Origin: Eutreptiella sp. 'Long Island Sound 2002'
Lineage: Eukaryota; Euglenozoa; Euglenophyceae; Eutreptiales; Eutreptiaceae
DNA: 64,000 nt
Assembly (NCBI GenBank): GCA_964036045.1
Contig: OZ038384.1
Coordinates: 40,712,844-40,776,843, forward strand
Reading direction: 5' to 3'
The notes below the pieces were generated by a model that worked only from the letters and a program-made list of their open reading frames with translations, was not told the DNA's origin and searched no databases. A program made the translations under genes and the position numbers. Every line of letters begins with the position of its first letter. Position 1 is the stretch's first letter. Positions 28,760 to 40,941 of the stretch are shown here, piece by piece.

Positions 28760-31042
28760 GAACGCACATTCTCTGATCCAGGTGCCGCGGAAGCCGAAGT
28801 GGAGGAAGCAGCGGAAGCTGAGGCGGAAGCAGCGGAGGAGGGCAAAGAAGGAGCACCAGAAGAGGATGAAGGGGCAGAAGCAGGTTTGCCACTGATTGGA
28901 CAACACCACTGATGATCAACCTCGATAGGCTACCCCCTGATTACTGATTCACAAAGAGCCTCATCAACGAAACCATATCCCTGCACCTATAGGTCTTGCG
29001 AGTCCACTGTCGGAGACGACGAAGGACCTGGCAGCCGAGCTGCTGCGCGGGTGGGAGTCGGAAGAGGGGGAGGACCCGGATTGGTGGAGGACGGCGGGGC
29101 ACAGGGAGAAGCCGCAGCGGGAGAAGAAGAGGAGGGCGTCCTGGGACCTGCACCGGGGCAATGTGAGAGCCCTTGGTATGTAATTGCATGCGTAAATGTT
29201 TTCTTCCTTTTCCCAGAAGAATTTAACTCTGATCCTTGCTGTTTGTATTCAGTTCTCGGCAAGAAGGAAAGGGGAGAGGAGCCCGCGGAGAAGTGGGCCC
29301 ATGAGAAGGAGCGAAGCCAAAGCCCAAGTCCTGAACGCCAGCCTCTTGGAGAAGGCTCGCCTGGCCCCCAGCCCCAGTCGCCGGTGGTCACCCCAACCCC
29401 GACCGACGTGTTGATGGAGGAGGAGGAGGGGGAGGAGGCAAAGAAAACGGAGGAGGAGAAGGAGAAGGAGAAGGACACCGAGACTGCGGAGGCGGAGGGT
29501 GGGCCAAAGGGGGCAGAAGCAGGGGGCGGAGGGGTTGCCAAGCAACCGGAGGGGGTCACAACGAGGGGTCAAAAACGCCGAGCCACAGACACGAGGGCGG
29601 GGGAGGAGGAGGGGCAACGGGCGATGGTGGAGCGGCAGGGTTTTGTTATGGGTAAGCACCTCGAGATCGTGGTCTCCACGATTGGGGAAGGCCGGGGGGT
29701 GAAAACGAAGGTTGATATTGAGGCGGACACCTGCCCGGGGGAGTACAAGGGGGAAAGGATTGAAGGGACGGCACCGGATTGCCTGACGGGTAGGGGGGAT
29801 AAGGTTTTGTGCATCAAGGGCGGGGGGGCAGATTCAAAGACTGGGAGGGGGGTTTGGGTGAACGGGGGTAGAAGGGGGAATATTCTGAGCCGTATCAACG
29901 CTCACCCTCGCCTGGAGGATTGCGACTTGATCATCCACCTGGATGACGGTACCCCCAGGGTTTACACCTGGCGGGAGATGAAGGCGGGTACCGAGCTGGC
30001 CATGTTCTATGGCGTAGATGACCCGTTGCCCCCTTCGCCTCCACCTGCTGATGCTGCTGACCCTGATAAACCTGCTGCAGAAGGTTCCAACCAGCTAGTT
30101 CTAACGACGCAGAACATTCATCCCAGCGCCTCTGCCCTGCCTGCAGGGCAACTGTATGCCAATGAGGGGTCCCTGGTGGGTTGCCAGTATTTTTCTTCGA
30201 AGGTGATCTACCCCAGTCAGGCCACCGTGACCCATGTTGATGGGGGGCAGTTTATTGTCAGGCAGGGGGACAGGGTGCATCTGCGGTGGTCCGAGATCGA
30301 GGGGCCGCACTTGACACAGGTTGAAAGCCGGACCTGTTGTTTCAAGAGGGACTGGCGGAAGGGGAGGTTCGTCAGGCCGTTGACCACGGTCTGGGGTGAC
30401 CAGAATTCTTTGGGGGGCGACTTCATCACGGCTGGGTCGCGACTTGCAGGCGCTTACCCTCCCTGGTTTCGTTACGAGTTAGAGGGGGCTGCTCCTGGGG
30501 GTGTTGTAGAAATGGTGTTTGTGGGTGGTAAGTACGAGGTGATTTCGGTGCAGAATAGGAAGGACGTGTACGGCCAGAAGGGTCAGTGGCTGCAGGTCGG
30601 AATCGCCCTCAGGGGGTATGATGCGGAATACCAAGCTGCAGCGCGTGGTATCCGCGAGAAGACATTTTTTGTCCGGGCAGAGAGGGCTATGGGTGTCGAC
30701 AGCCGGTGGAAGGCGACGCTGGAGTGGGCTGAGTAGGGGGCAGAGCACCTGGTAGCTCCGCCTGGCAAAAAAACCATCAAGACCCAGGACACGTCCGTGT
30801 ACGAGAGGGTGAAGGACAGGGTGTATGAGCATGTCATTTGCAGAGTTGATGGTCATGCCGATAAGCTCATCGACGGCGGTGCAGAGACTGGGGGAGGGAT
30901 GGGCCGCTGCATCTCGGTCATTGCCGAGTGCAGCAAGGATTTGAGGGGGAAGTCCAGCCGGTTTCTGCTGCTCTGGGAAGCTCGGGGCTTGGATTCGCCG
31001 AGGATCAGGCGGATCTGTCAGGTGATGGTGAACGCTTGCTAA
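28760..31042 (+). CDS. SET-domain-like protein gene, at least three exons
   Basis: Exon a (about 28781-28883) encodes an acidic Glu/Ala-rich segment. A GT-AG intron of 109 nt (28884-28992) and one of 77 nt (29176-29252) join exon b (28993-29175) and exon c (29253 on) in a single frame with matching phases. Exon c encodes a charged linker, then a SET-like domain at about 29735-30015: EYKGE, GNILSRINAH (compare the family's N-x-x-RfiNH) and REMKAGTELAMFYG (compare I-x-GeELt-x-dYG). SET proteins usually transfer methyl groups to lysines, often on histones. A UAG-GGG at 30734-30736 interrupts the frame, which stays open for 102 more protein-like codons to TAA at 31042. The 5' end is cut off by E2 at 28759. 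It could be a live gene with readthrough or an early pseudogene. Confidence 0.6.
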
Positions 31043-31077
31043 GATGCCTGATCTGCAGTCGCGGATCGAGCATTGAG

Positions 31078-31722
31078 GAAAGAGTTCGACCGTCAGCCCA
31101 ACCTGCGGCGTTGAGCCTGACGAGCCCAAGGCAAAGAGGGCTCGTGTCGACGGGGGTCCATATCGTTGCACGTTTGCAACGGCAAATTTTTTTAAAGAGT
31201 TTATTCGTAGGGGGTCGTTGCCGGTGCGGGGAGCAGGTTTGAGGCAGCAGTTTGACGTTCGGGATCCAAGTTTTTGTTCGACACCTCTGTCAAAATTTGT
31301 TGTTTGGGGTGAAAAATGGCAGATGAAGAGGTCTGTCCCCGTTCAGAAGGCGAAGGCTGAGGTGGAAGAGATGCTCAGCAAGGGCAATCCGACAAGTGGC
31401 TCCTGCCACCAGAAAAGGTCGTCCCCTATCTCCCCCTTTCTCTGGTCAACTCCGACCAGTGCAGCCCCCCTTTCACCTTCGGTCGGCCTGACTCTAAGGG
31501 CCGACTCAGCAGTTTTGAAGCCTTCTGGGTCCCGGACGTCAATGAGAGGCCGCTTGCACGGGGTAGGAACTTTCGGCAAGTGGAGCGGGAAACCGAAAAG
31601 GGGGGAACCAACCAAGTTGCATGGGTGGTCTATCTCCCCGATGAAGCCGCCATTGGGTTGGACGATCAGTCGGGGGGCTCGCGCGAGGGTTCCGGTAACC
31701 CTCATTGGAAGCGCTAGAAGTT
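31078..31722 (+). pseudogene. Frameshifted coding remnant downstream of the SET gene
   Basis: A protein-like frame runs from about 31078 to 31390 (KAKRARVDGG, FATANFFKEFIRRG, AKAEVEEML). It then shifts by one base near 31385-31395 into a frame reading KWLLPPEKVVPYLPL, WVPDVNERPLARG and VAWVVYLPDEAAIGLDD, ending in TAG near 31717. Both parts have normal amino-acid composition, so this looks like one coding region broken by a single-base indel, or two exons. The family is not recognised. It may be the 3' part of the SET-like gene, since strand and spacing fit. Confidence 0.4.
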
Positions 31723-32995
31723 TTTCTAGTGCTTGCATTGTGAAGTGATTTGGGCAGTGAGATGATGGCCTGTGTAGTGGCAGAGCACATCGCCGGACCA
31801 AGACTGAGATCTGAACCCACGCATTGCAGGCTCCGCAATTTTCTTCTACGGCGATGGGGTCAGCAGACTGCTGTTTGCTTGGCAGATTTTACCCTTGACA
31901 CCGGTTCCCGGACCCAGATATAATACTGAAAGGCCAGGCCTCATTGCATTCTGTTCCTTTCTCTAGCTACCACCTGCGCGGTGAATTCTGTTTGACCTCC
32001 TATGGACCCCCTACCAGATACGCGCGTGTCTAGCCCTGTGACTTCCTCTTTGGCCCTTTCCGGGTGTTTGTTCATTTTTTGGAGCCAAAGGGCACCCTAT
32101 TTCGTCTCATTTGACCTGATCTTGACCGGATCCCATTGCTTACTTTCCATCTGGTTTCACCAGGTGGGACAGATTGCAGGTACAGGTACTGGTTCCTGTT
32201 ACAGCAGGTGTTGTTACAACACGCTATTGTTTAGGTTCAAGAGTATTATTGAGATCTGCCCCATTTCGTCTGATTTGACTGGTCTGACCGGACAGAACCC
32301 TTTTCGCTTGTCTAACCTTGAGAGTAATGGCTGATACAGGCTACAAAGACACCGCAGCTACAGTGCGTTTGCGTCGTTTACTTCTTAGTTGCTTGGGTGG
32401 GTTAAGGGAACTCGAATTTTGAACCCAAATGGGTTCAAGAGAATTGTACAGACCCAACCCACGTTGTAAGTGGGCGTGAACCTTGTTCCTGACCTTAAAA
32501 ACAGGTCAAAAGGGACCTGGTAAACGGCGCTGGCCAATTAGTGCAGGTAAGGCAGCTACCGAGGCTAGGGGAGGGTGCGTGACGCCACAGATGTGCCGAT
32601 CCTGTGTGGTCATGGCCCGGGAACCTCGCGTGCCAGAGGGTCCCCCTATAGGAGGGCGATAACTAAGCTACGGCACCCTCTGGGCCGAATCCCAGCCAGC
32701 GAGTTTTGTTTCCAGGTTACCGGCCAGTTTTTATGGTTTACCCCCACGTGCTTATAAGTGTCAGTTAGCGCTGTCGTCATCAGCCTGATTCTGACTCCCC
32801 ATATGTTTCTCCCGTTTAACCCAAGTGTGAACAAATGCTAGTGGATCCTTGAAAATGATGTACTGGATTCGCACATTTTACTTGCCGAATCCCTCTGCTA
32901 TTGATTTCTTTCCTTCCCTTGCCTGTCGTGCGTGGGCCTTTGAATGATTCATGATTCAATCACCAATTAAGTTGATGCCCGTCGTACATCAGACG
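31723..32995. other. Intergenic, no gene seen
   Basis: There is no frame of note. The overlapping palindromic words gaatgattcatgattcaatc occur at about 32941-32960. Composition is ordinary. Confidence 0.4.
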
Positions 32996-33350
32996 CCCCA
33001 GTGTTTTCCCCTTTTCCCCCTGTATCTCTTCCCCACGCTCCCCCCCCCTGGGCCGTCCCAATCCTCCCCTCCAACCCCCCAAAGCCCCCCCACCCTCTCC
33101 CCCCTACGCCCCTCCAGCCTTTTCAGCCATCCTCCTCCCCCCGCCCCACCCTTACCCCCCCCCCGAAAATCCCCCCTGTATCCCCCCCAATCCCCCCCCG
33201 CACCCTCCTCCAACCCCGGGGCCCCACCAATTCCCCCTCCAACCCCCCAAGCCCCCCAACCCTCCCCCCTGCCCTCCCTCCCCTCCCCCCCAGCTCAGCC
33301 CTCACCTCCCCATCCATCCCCCTCATCCCCCCGAATCCTTCAACATTTTG
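32996..33350. repeat. C-rich low-complexity tract
   Basis: On the plus strand this is almost entirely C-runs separated by single A or T residues (cccccc-, ccaaccccc-). The Pro/Ser-rich and Gly/Glu-rich frames here are products of this composition. The minus strand is G-run-rich and could form G-quadruplexes. Confidence 0.8.
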
Positions 33351-33369
33351 CCATACATGTGTCAGACGG

Positions 33370-34290
33370 TACCCTTTCAAGTTCCCGCATCACAGGCCCC
33401 GCGTAAATCAAAAGTAAGGGGGTAGCCTATCAAGTTCGTTCATTGGAGGCCCCCAGTAAATCAATAGTCAGAGGGTAGCCTATCAAGTTCGTGCATCACA
33501 GGCCGCTGGTAAATCAATAGTCAGAGGGTAGACTATCAAGTTCGTGCATCAGAGGCCTATGGTAAATTGATAGTCAGGGGGTAGGCTATCAAGTTCGTGC
33601 ATCAGAGGCCCCCGGTAAATCAATAGTCAGGGGATAGCATATCACGTTCGTGCGTCAGAGGCCGCTGGCAAATCAATAGTCAGGGGGTAGCCTATCAAGT
33701 TCGTGCATCAGAGGCCCTTGTTGATCAAATAATCAGGGGGTAGCCTATCAAGTTTGTGCATCAGAGGCGCCCGGTAAATCAATAATCAGGGAGTAGCCTA
33801 TCAAGTTCGTGCATCAGAGGCCCCTGGTAAATCAATCGTCAGGGGGTAGCCTATCAAGTTCGTGCATCAGAGGCCCTGGGTAAATCAATAGTCAGGGGGT
33901 GGCCTATCAAGTTCGTGCATCAGGGGCCCCCGGTAAATGAACAGTCAGGGGGTAGCCTATGAGATCCGTGCATCAGAGGCCCCTGTTAAGTCAATAGTCA
34001 GGGGGTAGCCTATCAAATTCGTGCATCAGAGGCCCCCGGTAAATCAATAATCAGGGGGTAGCCCATCAAGTTCGTGCATCAGAGGCCCCTGGTAAATCAA
34101 TAGTCAGGGGGTAGCCTATCAAGTTCGTGCATCAGAGGCCCTTGGTAAACCAATAGTCAGGACGTAGCCTATCAAGTTCGTGCATCAGAGGCCCCCGGTA
34201 AATCAATAGTCAGGGGGTAGCCTATCAAGTTGGTGCATCAGAGGACCTGTGCGAATCAATAATGGGGGTTAGCCTCTCACGTTCGGGCAT
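33370..34290. repeat. 53 bp tandem array, about 17 units
   Basis: The unit is gggtagcctatcaagttcg, then tgcatcagaggcc and a variable gg/ccc box, then taaatcaatagtcag. Starts are spaced by 53 bp (for example 33804, 33857, 33910, 33963, 34016, 34069, 34122, 34175). The unit lacks spacer-repeat alternation, so it is not a CRISPR-like array. The last degenerate unit runs into the MULE-type locus. Confidence 0.85.
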
Positions 34291-34799
34291 CGTTGTAGAC
34301 ATGTCCATCTTAATGCTTCTGCTCTGCGCAATCTGCGATGTCGGCTGGAGCGTTGTGGGGCTGACTATAGTCTTTTGTGGTCTGGTTTCGAACGCTGTTG
34401 TTCTCTCCCTTCTCCATCGGAGGCATCGTAGACACCACCAACGGCGGCGAAGATGCTCACTGTGTCGACTACTCCACAAGGGACGATGTGCAAGGAAAGA
34501 GATCCTCATTTTCGTGTCACTCCTCGACAGAACCCTCGTTCTGTGTGTGCATAAGGATATCAGTGAGGCTGCCATCCCAAATCTGGTGAGCATCATCACT
34601 GGTGTGCCCGTTCATGATCAGCGAATTTGTAGAGTTTCACGCAGAACCGGTACTTGGGTCCGTAACGAACGAGTTCTTGTCCTGTTCCGTCTCCGCGGTG
34701 GTGTTGCATGGAACTGCATCCCGCTGCAGGATCAAACCGCAGACTTCCTTCGAACCAACTTCTGGTCGTTGCACGCGTCCATGGGCCACCCTACCACCG

Positions 34800-37462
34800 C
34801 CCAGATGACCTTGCTCTTTGAGGGTGTATATGCCGATCCATTTTGTGCGACCTTGAGATCTGTTTCTTCATCAATGTTGGACAAGGTCAAAACGGAACCC
34901 GCGGAAGTGGCAGTCTCAAGCAGTGATGTGCTAGGCCCAGAAGCTCTAACAAGCCTTTCGAATGTTGCATCATCCAGACCTGCCCCCGTCAGAAACCCCC
35001 CTCCCATCTTACCTCCAACCCCGGCATCTGACTCGGGACCCACGGAATCTACGGATCCGGCCCCCTCAATTAAGCATGAGTTTAGTGCCGCCCAGTCACC
35101 GCGTTCTGATCCTAAACCTCATCCTGACATCCCCCCCCTGCAAACGCGTGAAACGCGAAGCCCATTGTCCCTCCGAGCACTCCCCCCGACCTTGAGACGA
35201 GGTTGGCTACACCTTCCGGTCCCACACCAAAGCTGTTGCATACCTGAATAATATTCGGGGGGAGTTGGCAATACATAACAGCGTTACCAGCAAGTTTGCA
35301 GGGGGCAGTAATTGGGCACGTATTGGTTGTCGCATTTGGGGACGCCCAAAACAACACAGGCCCCTAAAAGAGGCCAGTAGAGCACACCCAGAAAAGCAGT
35401 CCCGGCCTCTCACGAAGACTGATTTGTGTCCATATGGTGCAACGCTAACCCATGATCCTGGCATGGGCCTGTGGAAGCTAACCGAGTGTAATTGGGACCA
35501 CTATGACCATTGGTGGCATGACGAGGAGGAGGCCGGCCCAGTGGACAAATCAGCCCTCCCTGATGAGCTCTGGCACGACCTTGAGCGGGCGTATGAGCGG
35601 CGTGAAATGCCGGGGCAAATTCTTGTAAATTTGAGGAACAAATATAGCGAGGACGCGTACCGAGCAATCAAAGGGTTTTCAAACCAGCACATCAGAAATT
35701 TTTTCAAGTCCATCGAACGCAAGATGGGCCCAAATGATCTTGCACGTTTGATTAACCACCTGAAAATGCTCAAACAGGCAGATCTTGCCTGGTATTTCAA
35801 TCATGAAGCCCCTGACCCGGTCACTGATGTTGTACGAAGATGGTTTTTTATGACGCCAGAGCAAGTAAAAATTGCCAGAAAATATGCACAAGTCATTTTT
35901 GAAGATAACACGTACAAATTGAATCGGTACGGTGAGGCATTAGCCCTGTTTTGTGGTATCATCGAACATGGCCAAACCCTTCTCCTGGCTCAGGGCTGCA
36001 TGCCAAGCAGTGAAAATGCAGAGGATTATGAGTGGCTCTGGCAGGAGTGGATAAAGGCAACCGGTTGTGCCCCCCGGGCTTTGTTCAGTGATGCTGCATA
36101 CGCCCTCTTGGGGTCTGTTTCCAGGGTTTTCCCCCCGGACGTAACTGCTCACTTCCTCTACCTCTTTCACATTTACAAAAATCTTACCGAAAACTGCCAA
36201 AACTCCCTCGAGCAACACGATTTCACTGCTCTTGAGAGCGCCATCTGACAGGTTCAGGAGTGCCCAGATAAGGATGCTGCGGATATTCTCTGGCGAAAAA
36301 TTCTGGAGGAGCCCCGCTGGAAAACTGTCAAGGACTACCTTGGAGTCAGATCCCCCCTACATCGTCTTGACCGTTGGTGTGTTGCATGGCAGGTAGAAGT
36401 TTTTACCTTCGGCTGCAAGTCCACACAGAGGGCCGAGTCTTTGAATTGCCGCATAAAGCGCCACCTAACTGCAAGAAAAGGTTACTACCACGTTTTTTAT
36501 CTGTTTTGCACTTGCTCTCCAAGGAGGGCTATAAACTTGAATATACTGAAATGGTGCATCACCGACACGCCAATCACCAGACAGCTAACCAAGCCTTCCC
36601 ATTCTATGTCAAGTTCGTTTCAGGCAAGGTGACAAGCTGGGCGTTTGATAGAATGCTCCAGCAGATGAATGCTTCATCTGCGTACCTCGTGTATGAGTAT
36701 GACGTGTCCAGGGAGGCCCAATATATAGCTGCCAACAGGGCGGTACCCTCATTGAACTATGATCGACAGTGTCACCATTCACTTGAGACGGAGTTGGTAG
36801 ACCTACCGAGATTCTGTGCGATCTCCAAACGTGTGCAACAAATCCAAGGCAAAAATATATTTTATGAGGTAAAGCGAAGTGAATCCAGAGCACTTTGCGT
36901 TACATGAACTGTCCACATTATGTTTGTCTGTTCGAGCCATTGGCTGAGGATGGTGCCTATACGCAGTTTTGGTGTAGTTGTGGACTTGCTGTCCGAGTCG
37001 GGCATCCACGTCGTCACTATTTTGCTGTTTTGCATCATCGGTCATCTTCAGTCGGCTTCCATCTTGGGTTGTTCAATCCAATTTTCATTTTAAAACAATT
37101 TCAGACTGCACCTGAGGTCCTTATCAGTGCCAGATGCAGCAGCCAACGCCTCCCCCTACCCACAGTGCAGGTACCCGTGGAAATCCATGCTACAGTCGAT
37201 GAGATTATATTGACCGACATCTCCTCGTGGGCTGATTTGCCAGCCAAAACGAAACGCGAGCAGATTGTCCGCTCCCTTGGTAAATTGCAGTCCCGGATGC
37301 GTCAATATATAATTAATGTGGATAGAGAAGCAACTCATGTTTCCGACCAGGGACAGGATGCAGGGGCCTTTGTCGAAGAAGAGGAGAGGCTACTGCACCA
37401 ATTTTTGGACATGCGAGCCTCCTCCACACAGGTCCATGTGGTAGGTGCACAAGAAGCACGAC
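34800..37462 (+). pseudogene. MULE/FAR1-type transposase, 5' and central part
   Basis: A Ser/Pro-rich N-terminal stretch (about 34870-35150) shifts frame into a FAR1-like DNA-binding region at 35180-35500 (EVGYTFRSH, then C-P-x...C-N-W-D-H-Y-D-H). The MULE catalytic core follows: D in FEDNTYKLN (about 35902), D in FSDAAYALL (36089) and E in STQRAESLN (about 36437). A TGA at 36246 interrupts the frame, a one-base shift lies near 36480, and another precedes a SWIM-like zinc finger (CSCGL...GHPRRH, about 36985) in which one metal-binding Cys position is Arg. The locus is then cut by E3 at 37463. Clearly dead, but all domains are recognisable and in the normal order. Confidence 0.75.
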
Positions 37463-38202
37463 GAAAGAGTTTCTGGTATCCCTTGCTTGTTGTTAATATT
37501 GAAAACCTTGATTGCTTTTCAAAAGATGTTTCCCCAAAACTGCAAAAAGGTAAAGTCCACGAACACGAACACCACAAACAGGATCAAAGTCAGATATGTG
37601 ATAGTATTCTTCCAAGTCAAAGCATTGTAAGCAAAGAGGGGCTGCATATAGACAAATGAGGAATCAAATATGCAACCCAAATGGTTTTGTAAACAAAGCA
37701 AATGATTTTATGTGAAAACTGGCATGACTCAGGCCTCCAAGATAGCACCAAGCACTTCATGTGCACTCTTTTGGATGAAATTGAGTTGGTTAGGAATCTG
37801 GGGCATAGGAGTTAGGCCAGACACAGGAAATGACTTGGCCAAGCAACTGAATTCAGAAACAGTTACAGTCTGGAACCACAATAAGTAGTAGAAACTTTTG
37901 ACTATAGGGGTCCTGAGGTGGGAGACCACTAGGCTTAACCTACAAGGCCCAAGGCATGAAGTGCCTACTTTCTTTCGGTATAACCTCCATGAGATATGAT
38001 ACCTCCGCTCCTTTGAGTGGTAGGGGTGATCTTCATGGGGGTGCTAGGGTTTTAACCCTAGTTGCTGAGAAAGTGTACTTAAAGCTTCATAAGAGAAACA
38101 AAAATGTTTAAGTCTTAGTCTCAGCACTTCCTTAGGCAAAAAGGGGGGCTGTAGCCTGGATCAAGTACCCCAAGAAAGACATGGTAGTGACTTTTTCTTA
38201 CT
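37463..38202 (-). repeat. E3 3' LTR (740 bp)
   Basis: It aligns with 54869-55575 except for about 32 extra bases near 37474-37505 after GAAAGAGTTTCT. The target duplication abuts it at 37457-37462. Polypurine tract complement CCCCCCTGG follows at 38203. Confidence 0.85.
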
Positions 38203-38439
38203 CCCCCCTGGAGTACTAGTTAGCTAAGCTAGTAGGACCAAGGAAAAAGGCTCGAATTACCCTGAAATTACCTCAGAAAATGGTGTAAACCTTCACAAAA
38301 CCTCCTCATCAGTTCATAGAAGCTGTTCACACTGCTGCTACCCTTTAGAAACAGCATGATGTACTGTGAATCATGTCCCTTCGAAGGGGCATTCCTCAAG
38401 AGTAGCTGGTGTGAGCGTAAACTTTTGGAAAAACAGTTT

Positions 38440-38512
38440 GGGGGCATTTGGGTTTGAACCCATGACCTCCTCCCTAGAGTCTGCATTGCTACCCACTAGG
38501 GTATGATCGAAC
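38440..38512 (-). ncRNA. tRNA-like segment in E3
   Basis: The minus-strand B box is GGGTTCAAACCC (38450-38461), and an A-box-like CCTAGTGGGTAGCA lies about 40 nt upstream. Homologous to 18630-18702 in E2. Confidence 0.45.
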
Positions 38513-40941
38513 GCTCTAATGCGGATGGTCATCGCTGTATAAACAACGTATTTCAGTAATCGTCCTGACCAACGGCCAGGGCGGAGCAATACTCCTGATG
38601 GAGCCCACAAAACTCCAGGAGCTGAAAAAAATAGAAATGAGGCCCAACAGGGAGTGAATCCTGTGGTTTAGCGAAAGGTTGAGCGACCTAACAAGTCAAA
38701 TCGCTAAAAAGTGATGATAAGATGTTAGAAATCGTCATTTATAGGCCCAAACTCAAAGTCGCAGACAAGCGCAACAGAGCCGCGCCCAGAAAAGGGGTTG
38801 ACGGCACTACCAGGCACTCGTGTAGAGAGGTGTGTGGCGTGCCTTGACAGAGAGAAACCAAACGTTTCTGCATGGTTGCATCAAAACCTTTTATAGAACA
38901 TAGGGACAAACCTCAAAAACACAAACAAAAGGAAGAGCAGGCAAAAAATTCGCCTCTCAGGTATGCCAGTGTCATGACACACGTATGCATTGTGTTGGTC
39001 GTGGTTGTTTCGTTAAAACGTTAGGGTTGTCTCCGTGGTGTCTCCGGGGGGTTGGGCGACTCCTGCATTTCCGCTGCACAGGTAAAAACAAGGTTGAAAG
39101 GTATGCTCGATGAATTGTGCACGTAGTGCGCACGTAGGGTTAGAGAAGATGAAGTGCTCGCGATGCATGTGCCGGAGTGCGACATACACACGTTGCCACG
39201 CTTCCTTGTGCATGCACCCACCTTCTCTTCTCTTCACAGGTTCAAAGGAGTAGTGTGTGCTCGTGTTTGCGTCGTTTGTGCGTTAAAGTAGGGTTGTCTA
39301 AGACGCTTAGGCTCGTTTTGCGTTGTGCCGTCGTCTCTCATTCGCCATTCCCTGTTCTCCTTTTCGGAGATGACAAAACAGGCACAACAGGAAGAATCGT
39401 GCAAGCCACACGATCCTATTAAACGCGTAGGGTCGTTTAAACTCTTAGGATTGTTTTGCGTTCGCTTCACTTCGGCATTCACACGATGCATGGTGAGTAA
39501 GGTAGGTAAGCCCAGGGGGAGCTCACCTTCTGGTTGAGTCAGTGTGGTTACAGTGGCTTTGGTCTCGCCTCCCTTCCCTGCATGCGTGCACACGATGCAT
39601 TAAAGGGAGTTGACAGTAGGCCACGCACTGTGCACGCGGTATGAACCCTTGCCAGGTTACCCAGGGCTTCGCCCTACGTTCCATAAGGGAACGGGCGAAG
39701 TCCTTAAGCTTGCTTGCTTGCAACTGGGTTCAGGAACAGTGTATTATAGGGCACACTAAGAAGCGTATAACACGTGGAGTGTGTCTTGGTTCCTCCGTCT
39801 TGAACCCAGTCCAATGGCCTCTGTTGTACAGGTGGGAGGGTCAGGGTGAACTGGTGCAGTCCCTTGAGCCGTGCTAAAATATACGGCGCTGATCACACAA
39901 TCAATTGACTGCGCCTCAGCCAGGAGTGGCGAGGGCAGTTCGCCTCCATCGACATCTGCGCTGTGCACGCCACCTGTGCGCCCTTCCCCTCCAAACCCTA
40001 GCAGAGAAACGTGTTGTGACGTCCCTGATAGGCCACAGTTGCTTAGCAGCGCTGTGTTCTCTTGTCTTCTTCACAGGAGGCTCATTAGGACCCACGACTT
40101 TATCTTCAACACCACCCAGTAGAGGGTGCGTGTAGGAGTGGTAGTCCTGCGTGGTGGCTTGAGCCAGTTGCAGTAGCGCTCGCCCACCAGGATGGTGCCA
40201 CTGTAGGGTGTGTAGGACCTGTAGTGCGTGTGTCACTGTCCCACCCGTTTCCTGCAACTTTAGCAGGGTTGGTGGGCTGTGGCAGTGGTTAGGTCAGCGT
40301 TTTGGCCACCTGGCAAAATGGCTTTTTCATGCCTTCATAGCTTTTGGCCACCCCTCCCTTTAGTAGTCAGGTAGGTAGGAAAAAGAATACCTGGATTAGT
40401 ACGCTGGGTATTCCCCCAAGGTTTTGCGCCAGCACAGAAATTGGGCGCATAGGGGAGGGGAGACCCGGGGCGTACCCCGTGGCATCAATAAGACAACTCT
40501 CCAATTTTAGCAAGCGTGCAGACTTGGGTATCATTAGGACACCACTTCTGCAACTTGCTCTTAGGGCCTCAGGCATAGCACACTCACACATACCTAGGCA
40601 GACATGTATAGCGACCAGGTCAGAAAGGGTAGAACCCCATGGGTCTGGACGAGTTAGAGGTCCTAACTGTGGGCACGCTTGTCCCCAAGGAGGGTGAACA
40701 CACCTTGCTTGTCATTCCCCCCTGGTCATTAGAATAGCTAGCCACCATTCATCGTTGGCTCCCCAAGGTCATAACATCAGGGCAGGTCCCATGGCACACA
40801 TGGTCAACAAGGCGAACACTCGCTGATTGGCTGCAAACCTGATAAGCGGCCATCTGGCTCACGCTGGTAGCCATAGGCATGGGACTGCAGGGCACAGCCA
40901 CGGTTGGTGCAGTGCTCAGAGTGCTCACCGACCCTGGGAGG
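38513..40941 (-). other. E3 3' non-coding region
   Basis: Collinear with the E2 3' region. It includes the 92 bp identical block at 40401-40492. No shared long frame is seen. Confidence 0.6.

Noticed and set aside
33370-34290. CRISPR-like array
   Set aside because: Head-to-tail 53 bp units without unique spacers, in a eukaryotic context.
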